From Tethya wilhelma (Eukaryota; Porifera; Demospongiae; Tethyida; Tethyidae): a stretch of DNA of 64,000 bases. A program made the position numbers and the translations under genes. How positions within the stretch are numbered: position 1 is the first letter of the stretch; the number at the start of each line of letters is the position of its first letter. The notes below the pieces were generated by a model. The model searched no databases. It saw only the letters and a program-made list of their open reading frames with translations, and had not been told where the DNA came from. Shown one piece after another: positions 34,001-45,506 of the stretch. The stretch spans positions 195,297 through 259,296 of the forward strand of contig CAXIPT010000006.1 of assembly GCA_964030475.1 (NCBI GenBank), written 5' to 3'.

Positions 34001-34463
34001 ATGGAGGAAAAAGTGATGGAAGGTTCTTTATTCAGCCCTGGAGGCGAGTATTTGGCGGTTTATGGAGGCAAATGGAGAGTTAAAGATATGGGACACCTCG
34101 TCCAAGTAGCTTACTCAGCGTTTTAGACCTGGAGATGCCCAAATCACGTGCATTGCCTGGTGCAAAAACAGAATTTTGTAAGTTAGATCAAATAAAACCT
34201 ACCCAACAAGAACTACAGTATTATTGTTTGCTTCAAACATGTACAATTAGTGTTGTGTGTTTTGTAGGTACAGTAGAAAGATATGAGTATGTATTTGTCA
34301 AATATTTGACCTTTAACCTCTTGTTCCGTTAGCAATCTAAACGAAGGCGTCGTGAATTATTGGGAGTCTTGACACTACTAGCCATTGCCACGGGCAACAG
34401 TATCCATATATGGAATGTCACTAAAGGAGAGAAAGAAAAGACACTGATAAGCTCTCATGTGAT
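34001..34463 (+). pseudogene. WDR43: WDR43 (UTP5) 5' fragment, copy 2
   Basis: Exon 1 from ATG 34001 encodes MEEKVMEGSLFSPGGEYLAV, YGG, then with a one-base frame change ANGELKIWDTSSK, an in-frame stop, and LTQRFRPGDAQITCIAWC. Exon 2 from 34333 encodes SKRRRRELLGVLTLLAIATG and IHIWNVTKGEKEKTLISSHV, ending at a GTAACT donor near 34463. This matches the first two blades of WDR43. No further exons occur before ALDH6A1 begins, so the gene is truncated. The stop codon is private to this copy; the frame change is shared with copy 1. Confidence 0.72.
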
Positions 34464-34790
34464 GTAACTTGGTTATGGGATTTGATTACTTGCTGAGAAT
34501 TTAACTCTAAAAATAATTATTAATATTCTTTTCACCAGTCGATTCAATGAGAACATTTATTGCTTCTGATAAAATTATAGATATTTTTATTCTCTTATAC
34601 ACATTGTACAAATGTCATAAATTGAAATAATATTATCTTCTTTGCGCTGTGCATACAAATTACTAATTTCCATAGCAACTATAAACAATAGCATGACACA
34701 AAATTACTAGTCTCTTATTAACCAACAATAATTAATGTCTTGACGACCAGGGTCCAACCCCACAATTATAACATCTCTCTTCCTAGTTCT
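34464..34790. other. Intergenic spacer
   Basis: AT-rich, no gene. It separates the WDR43 fragment from the 3' end of ALDH6A1, which comes from the opposite strand. Confidence 0.5.
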
Positions 34791-36599
34791 TCACTTCATT
34801 GTGGGCATGGCTGTTGGCATGGCCCCCGCCACGTCCTCCTCCCTCCACAGACTGGTGATGGTCTTAGTGTGGGTGTAGAAGCTTATGCCCTGTAGTATGG
34901 GGATTACATCACAATGACATCATAGGCATTACATCATAATGTTAGCCGATCCCGCTATCCTCTGATGTCTTTATAATGTAATGCCTATGACGTCATTATG
35001 ATGCGCAATGCCTATATAATAATGATGTCATAAAGTTAATCATTACACAGGCTATAGCGATGGAATTAGCTTGGATAAAGAGACTGCTATTCATTTCATA
35101 ATAGTTTTATCAAGGTATAGTTGAAGGGCTCAGAACCATAGTGGTCTAACCCCGAATGAAATATGGGAAATTGTCTGAAAAGCCCAAAAAATTAATAAAA
35201 ATGATGCACCCCCCTCTACCAAATTGACCAAAATTCCAAATTACTAAATGATCTCCAGCTCTTAAAATGGATTTTAAGAGTATTCCCCTTTAAGGGGGGT
35301 GAATTCAGGGATTCGTGGGTTAGACCACTCTGGTTCTGAGCCCTTCAGTTGACAGGGATGCGCCTGGCTCTATTACATCATAATGATGTCACCTGTTTGC
35401 CATAGAAGTTCATATCCCCTCGGAATGATCCCCTGGACCCAGTGAATGAGAACATCGGGAGTGGAACTGGAATGGGCACATTGACACCAACCTGAGGGGG
35501 AGGGAGGGAGAGAGAGTAAAATACAGCTTTCTTGAAGTTTAGAAACTGACCAATAACTAACTAAGGGTCTTGAGGGTTAGCTAAACAGCATTGTTATAAT
35601 ATACAGACAAGAACAGCATGCTTGCTAAAATTAATATTATTGACAAGCAATGCTTGCAAGCTGAAATTTTATCTACATTAAAATTCACCGTAAATAAGAA
35701 AGCAAACAAGATATCTCCTTGTGGAGATTCCTGATGATGTTATCTCTTATAAGTAATCTTAGAATGTTTATATTACTAGTTGCTATAGCAATATCGTATA
35801 CCTGGCCAACGTCAATCTGTGTCTGGAACTTCCTAGCAGCTGCTCCAGAGGTGGTGAAGATGGCCGTCCCATTGCCATACGGGTTATCATTGATCATCTC
35901 AATGGCCTGCACACATATACCACATGACATCACATTCAAGTCACATGACTATCACATGATCATAATACATAGGTAACCAGCATGATGTAACTGTAGCCTC
36001 GTACCCATGCCTATATACTCCATGCGGTTTAATTTTTAAACTACAAGTTTAAGAATTAAACGTGGGGGTACAAGAATGATCCATGATGCACATGCACAAC
36101 CTGCATAAGCTGTTGTTCACTTCGATAAAAAATATGTTGCACATTATCAAATCACATGACTATCAAATGATCAAGTCACATGACTATCACATGACCAGTA
36201 CCTCATCCAGTGTGTCCACGTTGAGTGTGACCAGGACTGGCCCAAAGATCTCCTCAGTGTAGCACTTCATGGAGGGCGTCACCTCACTGAGGATGGTGGG
36301 GGCGACGAAGTTACCCTTCTCGTAGCCAGGCACCTTAATGCCATGCCCATCTAGGGACAGCTGTGTGTGTGTGTGTGTGTGTGTGTTAATGCTCGTCCAT
36401 AAGCAAGCTAGCTTGTACACTAGATTTAGAAGTTCTTTACATATTTACTTCTGTCAAAAATTGATACAGACAAACTTAACATAATCTTTTGTGATTTAAT
36501 TCAATTACCACTGACCTTTACACCCTCATCCACACCAGACCGTACGAGGTCCAGGACCCATTGTTTAGCTTCAGGGGATATCAGGGGACCAAGATCTGC
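34791..36599 (-). CDS. ALDH6A1: ALDH6A1 3' half (exons 8-12), copy A
   Basis: Methylmalonate-semialdehyde dehydrogenase exons: part of exon 8 (36516-36599, [20 protein letters not shown]), exon 9 (36202-36360, ending in [18 protein letters not shown]), exon 10 (35802-35906, [20 protein letters not shown]), exon 11 (35393-35491, [20 protein letters not shown]) and exon 12 (34791-34889, [20 protein letters not shown], stop TGA). Exon 8 is cut at 36599, where a transposon-derived sequence begins, and the catalytic exon 7 is not on this side. It is the only place with exon 12. Either the other haplotype's 3' half or a partial duplicate. Confidence 0.9.
34905..35000. repeat. Small inverted repeat in ALDH6A1 intron 11
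   Basis: CATCATAGGCATTACATCAT and its inverted copy ATGTAATGCCTATGACG flank a short centre. Remnants occur at 44315-44360 after the n. Confidence 0.5.
35122..35347. mobile_element. MITE in ALDH6A1 intron 11, with an empty site in copy B
   Basis: Ends TGAAGGGCTCAGAACCA and TGGTTCTGAGCCCTTCA are perfect inverted repeats, extended inward by imperfect pairing (GTGGTCTAACCCC against GGGTTAGACCAC). The orthologous intron at 44461-44472 reads straight through (TATAGTTGACAGGG), giving a clean empty site. Confidence 0.85.
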
Positions 36600-36678
36600 T
36601 CAGTTTTGACAGTATGTAGTCAGCATATGCTAGCCTATAATGTATCAAAAAAAAGTTCACCATGACTGGTAAAATTTC

Positions 36679-36834
36679 TTAAACATTAACATACTTCTCT
36701 CCTTGTTTCATACTTAACATCTTGAGAGGTACATCGTGGCGACAGGTTGCACCAAAAACTCCTGTTTCATCCAAGGCTTCATACCTGGTTTTAGACCGTA
36801 GCACATCTCCTGCTTTGAATTCATGGCACTGCCA
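36679..36834 (-). pseudogene. KDZ (Kyakuja-Dileera-Zisupton) transposase fragment
   Basis: The frame reads WQCHEFKAGDVLRSKTRYEA, then LDETGVFGATCRHDVPLKML and KQGEKYVNV before a stop. The DETG-x-F-x-A-x-CRH motif and the following GE are hallmarks of the catalytic core start of KDZ transposases. Only about 50 codons remain. It begins about 80 bases beyond the point where ALDH6A1 copy A is cut. Confidence 0.65.
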
Positions 36835-37249
36835 CTATAATTATGGTACATTTAAGTAAGGCTATTTAAGCGTACAGATCAGTCAGATGTATATCAATAT
36901 ATTGGAAAATCCTCCTCACAACTTGTTACATCGCACAGAGATCTAGAATCAGACACGGTATTATACATAATTATAATTATGTATAATACCGTATATGTGT
37001 AATGTGATTATGTTAGTTTCCATTTCTGAAGAGGCCGGATTTATCCCAAGTTTTCGTACCAAACATGTTTGATTTTGACAATATGTTACGAGCAAAACGG
37101 AAGAGCAATGATTTGTTGTGGACTCCTATATACAAGAATGATTCCAACTGAGTCTAGATTTGAGTCGTGATACTGAACCAACATCTGACATATCACATGT
37201 AGAGATGTAACACACACACACACGCACCAGACTCATGGTGCTAATTATA

Positions 37250-37345
37250 GCGAGAGATCCTATATTGCTTTCCTTCTAGACTGTTGTTCTTTCATTTGTC
37301 AGCTGATGTAGCACCTACAGTTGTGTGTTTTAACACTCTCATCAC
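37250..37345. mobile_element. MITE fragment (family of 38934-39130)
   Basis: Carries GAGAGATCCT, TGTTGTTCTTTCATTTGTCA and GCTGATGTAGCACC, the left arm of the complete element. Confidence 0.6.
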
Positions 37346-37478
37346 CTGGGGTGATGTCATGTTGCAACAACTGTTAGAATTGTATGCCATCCATTTAAAC
37401 TGAACTAAGTGTAATGGGGCAAAAGAAAAAAAATTAATATACTAACTAGACACATTGTCAATGATTGTTTCATGATGG

Positions 37479-37527
<49 letters not shown>

Positions 37528-37636
37528 TGAGAACATACCGTGCACCTCTCAGTGTAACACTATTATAGTACACTCATACTTTAGTGTTTTATGCTACTTT
37601 TAAAATCCCCAGCTATTGGGACATACAAATATCTTA

Positions 37637-37846
37637 TACCGTATAGCGGGAAATTTTCATTGGTGCAAAATTTCGTATAAACGCGCCAGAAGAAATTTTC
37701 GTAGTTTTAAATTTCGTATACGCGGCGCGCGCTCGTATAAAGTAAATGCGGAAGTTAAATTTTCGCAGTTTTAATTTTTGTATATTCGAACCACATACGA
37801 AATATACGAAAATTTCCACCATACGAAAATTTCCCGCTATACGGTA
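37637..37846. mobile_element. MITE with TACCGTATAGCGGGAAATTT ends
   Basis: Terminal inverted repeats of at least 22 bases: TACCGTATAGCGGGAAATTT at 37637 and AAATTTCCCGCTATACGGTA ending at 37846. The interior is built of further short AAATTTTCGTA-type inverted motifs with many CpGs. A second member lies at 53695-53904. Confidence 0.85.
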
Positions 37847-38681
37847 CTAGTTTGTATAAGTAGATATATAGTTACAATGCTTTAGTTTGTACCATAATTT
37901 GCTGCTGAATTATTCTTTTATAGTCATAATTATGCATGGACAAAGAAAATTGTTATACCAGTTAAATTTAATGCCCATGGGCTAACATACCTAGCCAACA
38001 ATGTACAATCCACCAGATGTTGCATTGACCCTATCTCAGTCTAGGAAGGTCTTATTGAGTTGGAATTGGTACCATTCTGATCAGTGTAAAGAGTCTTTTA
38101 TATAATTTATTGCCAGATTTCAGTTTTGATCTAAAGCATTAAAAGCCATGCATTTTAACCGTTGTTGTTTTTCCATTGATGAAAATATAGCTTGTTTTAA
38201 TTCATAATATTATAATTATTATATCATTTATGCATTGGGATAAAGTGATTGACTGTAGCTACACCGGGAAATAACATAGTTATGGAAGACTTGGGGAACA
38301 CATTAATGTACATGTATATATACACAAATTTGCCCATGTAGGACTTTCACTGGACCATGCAGGTGCACAATGTAAATTATGTCCACATTCTATTGAAATG
38401 AAACTAGAGATATTATTGGCTTGTTGAAGAACATCATGCAGGTATACAACTGGTGGAACATAATTTATAGTGGTCATGTACATGCAGTAGTATAGTGAAA
38501 CTAGACATGGACCTACATATAGCTACATGCATGTGAAGATCATACAATGATGTTATACTTTCAGTTTTACTGAATGTGGAATTTAACATGCAGTGTCAAA
38601 GGAATCAAAGTCGGGAATTTTATCAACCAACAAAACACAGCTAGATCTCTAATAGTTAGTGACCACTCCGAAGACACACAC

Positions 38682-38731
<50 letters not shown>

Positions 38732-38933
38732 AAAAGCATCATCATTCAGGAGTAAACTCTTATAGTAGTAATTATTTAACAAAACTCTTTGAACTTAAAC
38801 CACATCAAACGTTTCCATGGCAACAGAAAAAGGGTGTTGTTTAACACACTAGTGTGTAAAATCTAAACAGTAATGTGGACACACTATTTTTAACAGTGTG
38901 CATGAAACTATAAGTGATGACGGTGTTATAGTG

Positions 38934-39130
38934 AGAGATCCTGTTGGTTTCGTTTTAGAGTTGTTCTTTCATTTGTCAGCTGATGTAGCACCCAGAGGTG
39001 TGCATGTTTTAACTCTCTCATCACCATCTCACTTTCAGGTGATGGGAGAGTTAAACACACTGCTGCATGGGTGCTACATCAGCCGATAATTGAAAGAACA
39101 ACAATTTAGAACGAAACCAACAGGATCTCT
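38934..39130. mobile_element. Complete palindromic MITE
   Basis: About 60-base inverted arms: AGAGATCCTGTTGGTTTCGT at 38934 and ACGAAACCAACAGGATCTCT ending at 39130, with matching inner blocks (GCTGATGTAGCACCC against GGGTGCTACATCAGC). Fragments of the family occur at 18650, 37250, 40910 and 41205. Confidence 0.9.
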
Positions 39131-39356
39131 TGTTATATTATGCATTGACAGAGGTTCAATATTCTGTAAGCTATAGACACTCCAGCCCATAGCCCAATGG
39201 ACTACTACATTATTACAAATGGATGTTGCGACGCATAACATAAAAATAATAAAATAGTATATTATATTGTTAACTGTAATATACAGACATGTATGGCCAA
39301 GCATGCAGTATATAGACCCGGCATGCAGAGAAAATAAAAGTAAAATAAAAGTAAAA

Positions 39357-39710
39357 TAAGTAGTGTAGGAATGGGCAGTGCATGCAGTAAAAAACATTGG
39401 AACAAGGCATGTCTCAATTTCGGCACATGACTACTTCATTTTTGATTTATTCTTGATCCCTAATATTTATGGATCTCAGTGTCATAAATGAAAAGATCTG
39501 TACTACTATAGATAGTACCATAGCTTATTGTTGCATTGGTTCAATCCAATCAGATGGCTAAGCAGTGGAGTAAACCATAAAAGACAGGCAACTTAAACTG
39601 GACTGTCGGCCAAGAGTTGGGGATAAAAAATGAAGTAGTCATGTGCCGTAATTGAGACATGCGATTGTTCCAATGCTTTTTACTGCACTGCCTATTCCTA
39701 CACTACTTAT
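39357..39710. mobile_element. MITE with about 90-base terminal inverted repeats
   Basis: ATAAGTAGTGTAGGAATGGG on the left pairs with the right end TAGGAATAGGCAGTGCAGTA read in reverse complement, and the arms continue through CATGTCTCAATTTCGGCACA and TGACTACTTCATTTTT against AAAAATGAAGTAGTCA. Part of one arm also occurs in an ELOVL intron near 52076-52150. Confidence 0.8.
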
Positions 39711-41204
39711 ATTTTTTACTATACTTGTTCATTCACTTTTCCAACACTACAGTGTGGAGATCATCAATACTGGAGAGTGCCATGTACCTTCTTCAAAGAA
39801 TTTTTGTAGTAAAACCATGGGGACAGTGATTGAATTAACATACACTCAATTATCTCCACTCAGACAGCCCTATAGATTTGCAAAGTGATCCTTACATGAG
39901 CATGCAGTGGCAGCTTAAATAGCTAGCAGACAGTGACAAAAATGGCATAGTTTTTTCGCTCTGTATATAATCAATTCTGAATCATTATAATATTAATTCT
40001 TTGTAGCGTGGTTGGTACTGCTGCTTCCGCGGCGCTTAGATCTTGGCTAGCTATATATTCTGTCTCTGTAGGTGTGAACCACAAAACATGTCTAATACAA
40101 AGTGCATGGCATTGATTTTGTTAAGTAGCAATTAATTGTCAGCTTAATAAATTGCCACACGGTCAGACATTAATTTTTTGCCCTTTATTAATGGGCAGTT
40201 AGCATGCATCAAGTATTGCTATGAAATAATTGTGACGTAATTGGATAAGGTCTACTGCATGGGCTGACAGTACTGTACATGAATATCTACACAAATTGGC
40301 ACTCCAGCAAATACCTTGTCTAGTTGCACTATAGGAGATATTAATATAATAATTATTATATATTAGCCTAAGCTGGGCTTCTTCCCATGGAGGCTCTTTC
40401 TTGTGAGTGTATGAGGTCAAAGGGGAGAACATGAGATCAAACAACCTATAGGCTAGAGGTATATAGGTCATGACCTATAGCTATATAGGAGTACCTATAT
40501 ACCATTTGCTTGAAGGAGAACATCTGGTATACTACTGGTGAAACATGTAATGGTCATGTACAGTTTCAGATCAATAGCTATAGGATATGTGGATGCATAT
40601 AATTATGTACTATAGGCAGTGGTGTGTTTAAGGGGCTGCTCTGGGTGCTCGAGCACCCCCCTGGCTCAGCAGATAATGACATCATCACTTAGTACTAGTG
40701 CTCCAGGGTAGCACAATTCAATGAATCAGTCTATGAAATGAGTAAAATCACTTTTAAGGCTAAAAAGAAAGAAAAAAATTTTTAAAAAATAGCAGAATAC
40801 GGTGGCATAGCAATCCTCGATTGTGCGATCTGTTACCACCCACATGAGTTAAATCCTAGACATACCACTGCTACGACTCTCCACCTCCTCCGGGTGACAC
40901 ACCCGGCTCTGGGTGCTACATCAGCTGACAAATGAAAGTACAACTTAGAATGAACCCAACACTGTGAGTGCCGGTATATACGAGGCAAAGGGGAGAACAT
41001 GCATCAAACAAGCTATAGGCTATATATAGAGATACCTATATATGACCTATATACCATTTGCTTAAGGAGGATATCTGGTACCATTGGTGAAACATATGTA
41101 ATGGTCATGTACATGTTACAGTAGTTTCAGATTAATAGGATATGTGGATGCATAATTATATACTACGACCCCTCACCTCCCCCAGGTGACACATCTCTGG
41201 GTGC

Positions 41205-41275
41205 TACATCAGCTGACAAATGAAAGAACACCAACTTAGAATGAAACAACAGGATCTCTCACTATTGTACACAGT
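41205..41275. mobile_element. MITE fragment (family of 38934-39130)
   Basis: Contains GGGTGCTACATCAGCTGACA, AAATGAAAGAACA and ACAGGATCTCTCAC, one arm of the element. A shorter piece lies near 40910-40950. Confidence 0.55.
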
Positions 41276-41763
41276 CCACTGAGAAAGACATATTACGATT
41301 GGAGACTGTTCAAAGTCAATCAATCAGATTTATCGTAGAGTTTAAGATTTCCATGTATGGGAAGAATAAAATTTGAGGGAGAAAATAAAAAGCTAGCATT
41401 TCAAGAAATTATTCACTTTCTTTGTGGCCAGCATCTTGAAAGAGTCAACATAAGAAGATTGAAAGGAGAGAAACTTTAAAGTATAAATAATTGTAACAGT
41501 AACTGTTATAATATTATAAATCAAGTCTTGCATGATTGAATTGAGTCCTACAATCTGTTAAACGGTAGGTTAACTGATGGTTCAAGTCAGTGATTATATA
41601 AATGTGACGAACATAATACATTATCTACCTGTTCTATCTCTCAGGCTGATTGATAAATACAGTCCTTGGAAGTGTTCTTAGAAATATCATTTAGCTAGAG
41701 AAATTCACAACTTATACTTGGAAAACAAACTGAGTAAGGATAATATTTATAGCAAACAAGATT

Positions 41764-41875
41764 ACATTGACTGCCCCACTCTCTGCACACACCATTGACA
41801 GTCCCATCCATTGGGAGACTAGGACCAGCTCTAGGGCCACATCAAACTCCACTGGTGGCTCTATATAGCCTGGCT
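41764..41875 (-). pseudogene. Conserved exon of an unknown gene, copy 3 of 3 (damaged)
   Basis: Aligned with 4206-4317 and 19703-19814 but carries a TA insertion in the CTATATAG stretch near the acceptor and has lost the GTAT donor. It marks the right end of the third copy of the arm sequence. Confidence 0.5.
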
Positions 41876-43373
41876 ACAGAATACAGAGAGTCTCAAGTGT
41901 AAGCCATTAAGATTATAGATTTGGCGTAATTGTTTACTCTTTGTGTATTTGCCACATGTCGTGCATGATAATTATAACAAATAATTATACGGCTTAACGG
42001 TGCAAGTAAATTCTTTCAGAACTAAACAATTAATATTTTGCGATAATACGTATGGGTTATTGGGATGAGCCTGAGCGAGCCCCATGGGAACATTGAAACA
42101 TTGAGAAAGTATACATGCAACGCCGTCGACCAAACTGGAAATAGCTATAATGCTTGAATTATGTGAAAACAACACAAAAATTTAAAATTCTGGCCTCAGA
42201 TTTACGGTATTGGGTGCAAAATTGAAGAACATTGAAACTGAGCAAGAGGCTAGAGCTGGACGCACACTTTCAGATCGAAAAGTCCTTCAAGTTAAAGTCC
42301 TTAAAGTCCTTATAAGGTTCTGGGATACAGAAAAAATAATTGCAAGACTATACACTGCACATTATTCAGTATTTATAGCAAAAAGTGCTCACTGCACAGT
42401 CTTGAGACTTTACACACTAGTTCAGCTACCGTACTACGTATATATAGTGAGGAATGTAGTAGTAATTCTCATTTTTATAAAATTTTTACTACTTGTTCTA
42501 TAGTGAGGAATGTAGTAGTAACAAGAAACTTATACATTGTCATGTTTCAATATAATATTTTACTTAAAAAAAAAAAAAGTAGTAACGGTTCGTGTTATTT
42601 TTAGAACACTATGTGCAACGACATCTTACCAGGAAGTAGTTTAAAAATAGACGAATAAAATGCGATTTTAGACCGGATACATGTACGCATAGATAATATA
42701 GTGGGGGTACTATATTATCTATGATGTACGCGTAAGTACCTGACCACAAGCGTAGTAGTATTGCACACACGTAGCGGTGTAGCGGTTTGTATGAATATCA
42801 TTAGTGGTTTATGAATATCATTACGGACGGTTAGTAATGCGTTTACTATAATATGCGTTGCTATGTCCGAGCACCCTTAATTAAGCAATCAAATTTTTAT
42901 TAATAAAAAAGTACCAGTTATTAGTATTAGAGTTGCAGTCCTAGATGGTGCTTATGCTAGTCTACAAGAGCTTTGGGCCCCACTACCTGTCTGTTTGCAG
43001 TTGCAACTGTTGCAGTTGAAGCTGAGCCAGGCTCACTGGACAGGACTCTGTGGTGTTTTTACAGCTGCTGGAGAGTGGTTGGAAGTCTGCTTCAGTGGGA
43101 TGACCTTCTTACACTTCCTCTTCCTCCTTTTCTTGAGTTTCATAGCACTCTTGACTGGCTCATCAAGCTAGGGCTGGCCAAAAAAATGATACAGAGAATC
43201 CAGTAGCAGACTGCTTGGCAGTCAGAGTCCCCATGGTCCGGATCCAGATAAAGACCCTCTATTTCCATCTAATACCCACCATTGTGTGGCTACCGCTGAA
43301 ACTCCAACAATTAAAATTTCAGAGTCAGATCGCCAGCGTACCGGTGTCGCAGTGAATAATGTCCCTCCGTGAA

Positions 43374-43983
43374 TTTTGTCCCCCCGGACATTATTCACTA
43401 GTGAATATTGTCCCCCTTAGTGAATAATGTCTCCCCCTCCAAAAGTATACTAAGAGCTCTGGCATAGATAATTTATAAAACAGTCTCAACACTCTTGCCA
43501 GCGTTTTTAGCCAGCAGCCGCTGCAGCGCTGTGCACCATGCACCCTACTAAGAACGTGTGGCAATCTTAGCCCCTCCCGCTTATTGTGCAGCAACTATTA
43601 ATTTTGTGAGCTAGCCCGCCGGGCTAACATTTTAAACTTTGAAGTTAACGTTTGGAGGGAGGGCAGGTAGTACTGAAGCTTATAGTCAGCTACGCAGCTA
43701 TATAGGAAGGCCTGAAACTCGGACCAGGTCCAAATTACCTGCAGCATGACATTGTAATCACGTAGTGTTTAGGCTAAGCTGAGCCTATAGAATGCGGCTA
43801 AGCTGCATGCGGTTTGTGTGGAAGAGTTTGGGAGGAGGGACAAAATTCACTAATGAATTTTGTCCCCCCTTGAAAAATACTGTTTTCTCACCATTGCCAT
43901 TATTTGGCATCATTTGGAAGGGGGGACATTATTCACTGAGGGGGGACAATATTCACTAGTGAATAATGTCCGGGGGGACAATA
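43374..43983. mobile_element. Inverted-repeat element with GTGAATAATGTCC motifs
   Basis: The left end (ATTTTGTCCCCCCGGACATT, then ATTCACTAGTGAATATTGTC) returns in inverted form at 43921-43983. The motif GTGAATAATGTCCCCC also occurs several times inside both ends. About 610 bases, no ORF with transposase motifs. Confidence 0.75.
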
Positions 43984-44112
43984 TGAGCGGGGACATCCCA
44001 CACTAGGACACCGGAAGCGATTTTTTATCTGACGTACCAGTCTGCACTATAGACCTCACTTTTACCTGATCTGGAATTTGGCAGCTGCCACTACAAACGT
44101 TAAACCGCAGAA

Positions 44113-44268
44113 CACAGAGGAGGTACGACACGCGAGTGTCAATTATAGCGCATTCCAATCACGTGATCACTATAGTTTGTTATTGGATTTGGTCACGTGC
44201 ACCTATCATGCTGAGTCAGCAAAAGCATTGAATTGACACTCGCGTGTCGCACCTCGGCCTCCTCTGCG
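44113..44268. mobile_element. MITE with GACACGCGAGTGTCAATT arms
   Basis: AGAGGAGGTACGACACGCGA then GTGTCAATT at left pairs with AATTGACACTCGCGTGTCG and CCTCCTCT at right. Non-coding. Confidence 0.75.
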
Positions 44269-44313
44269 CAGAACATATGACGCAAGCAGCGTTTACACAT
44301 GTACCACGGGTGT

Positions 44314-44314
44314 N
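44314..44314. other. Assembly joint (single n)
   Basis: The n lies where homology to ALDH6A1 intron 11 and exon 12 of copy A should continue. The sequence to its left is unrelated. Confidence 0.7.
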
Positions 44315-44510
44315 CATAATGGCATCATAGGCATTACATTTTTAAGACATCAGAGGATAGTGGGATCAGAGTGCTAAAGTTAATCATTACACAGGCTATA
44401 GCGATGGAATTAGCTTGGATAAAGAGACTGCTATTCATTTCATAATAGTTTTATCAAGGTATATAGTTGACAGGGATGTGCCTGGCTCTATTACATCATA
44501 ATGATGTCAC

Positions 44511-45455
44511 CTGTTTGCCATAGAAGTTCATATCCCCTCGGAATGATCCCCTGGATCCAGTGAATGAGAACATCGGGAGTGGAACTGGAATGGGCACATT
44601 GACACCAACCTGAGGGGAGAGAGAGAGAGAGTATAATACAGCTTTCTTGAAGTTTAGAAACTAACCAATAATTAACTAAAGCTTTGGAGGGTTAACTAAA
44701 CCAACATTGTTATTATGCTTGCTAAATATTATTGACAAGCAATGCTTGCAAGCTGAAATTTTATCTACATTAAAATTTCAAGATTCAATCTCTTAAAAGT
44801 AATCTTAGAATGTTTATACTACTAGTTGCTATAGCAATATCGTATACCTGGCCAACATCAATCTGTGTCTGGAACTTCCTAGCAGCTGCTCCAGAGGTGG
44901 TGAAGATGGCCGTCCCATTGCCATAGGGGTTATCATTGATCATCTCAATGGCCTGCACACATATACCATATGACATCACATTCAAGTCACATGACTATCA
45001 CATGATCATAATACATAGGTAACCAGCATGATGTAACTATAGCCTCATACCCAGGCTTACATACCCCATGCGGTTAATTTTTAAACTACAAGTTTAAGAA
45101 TTAAACGTGGGGTTACAAGAATGATCCAATGATGCACATGCACAACCTGCATAAGCTGTTGTTCACTTCGATAAAAAATATGTTGCACATTATCAAGTCA
45201 CATGACTATCACATGATCAGGTCATATGATTATCATCTGATCAGGTCACATGACTATCACATGATCAAGTCACATGTCTTTCACATGACTATTACCTCAT
45301 CCAGTGTGTCCACATTGAGTGTGACCAGGACGGGCCCAAAGATCTCCTCAGTGTAGCACTTCATGGAGGGGGTCACCTCACTGAGGATGGTGGGGGCGAC
45401 GAAGTTACCCTTCTCGTAGCCAGGCACCTTAATATCACGCCCATCTAGGGACAGC

Positions 45456-45506
<51 letters not shown>

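Larger units (their letters stand above)
36835..41763. other. Repeat-rich region without genes
   Basis: A patchwork of MITEs (listed separately), microsatellites ((GA)n 37485-37523; (CA)n 38676-38727) and a third, partial copy of the right-arm intergenic DNA of 17.5-19.9 kb (shared blocks near 37140-37250, 38010-38170, 41300-41400 and 41700-41940). 40424-40620 and 40990-41165 are a diverged direct duplication. All ORFs here are short and unconvincing. Confidence 0.5.
41876..44313. other. Intergenic region with foldback elements
   Basis: No supported gene (ORFs at 42210-42503 and 42973-43206 lack any family signature). A perfect short hairpin lies at about 42684-42733 (TAGATAATATAGT, loop GGGGGT, ACTATATTATCTA). 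Two larger inverted-repeat elements are listed separately. The region ends at the n at 44314. Confidence 0.5.

Noticed and set aside
42973..43206. 77-codon ORF in the 42-44 kb region
   Set aside because: No recognisable motif, no splice context and no conservation inside the window; insufficient to call a gene.
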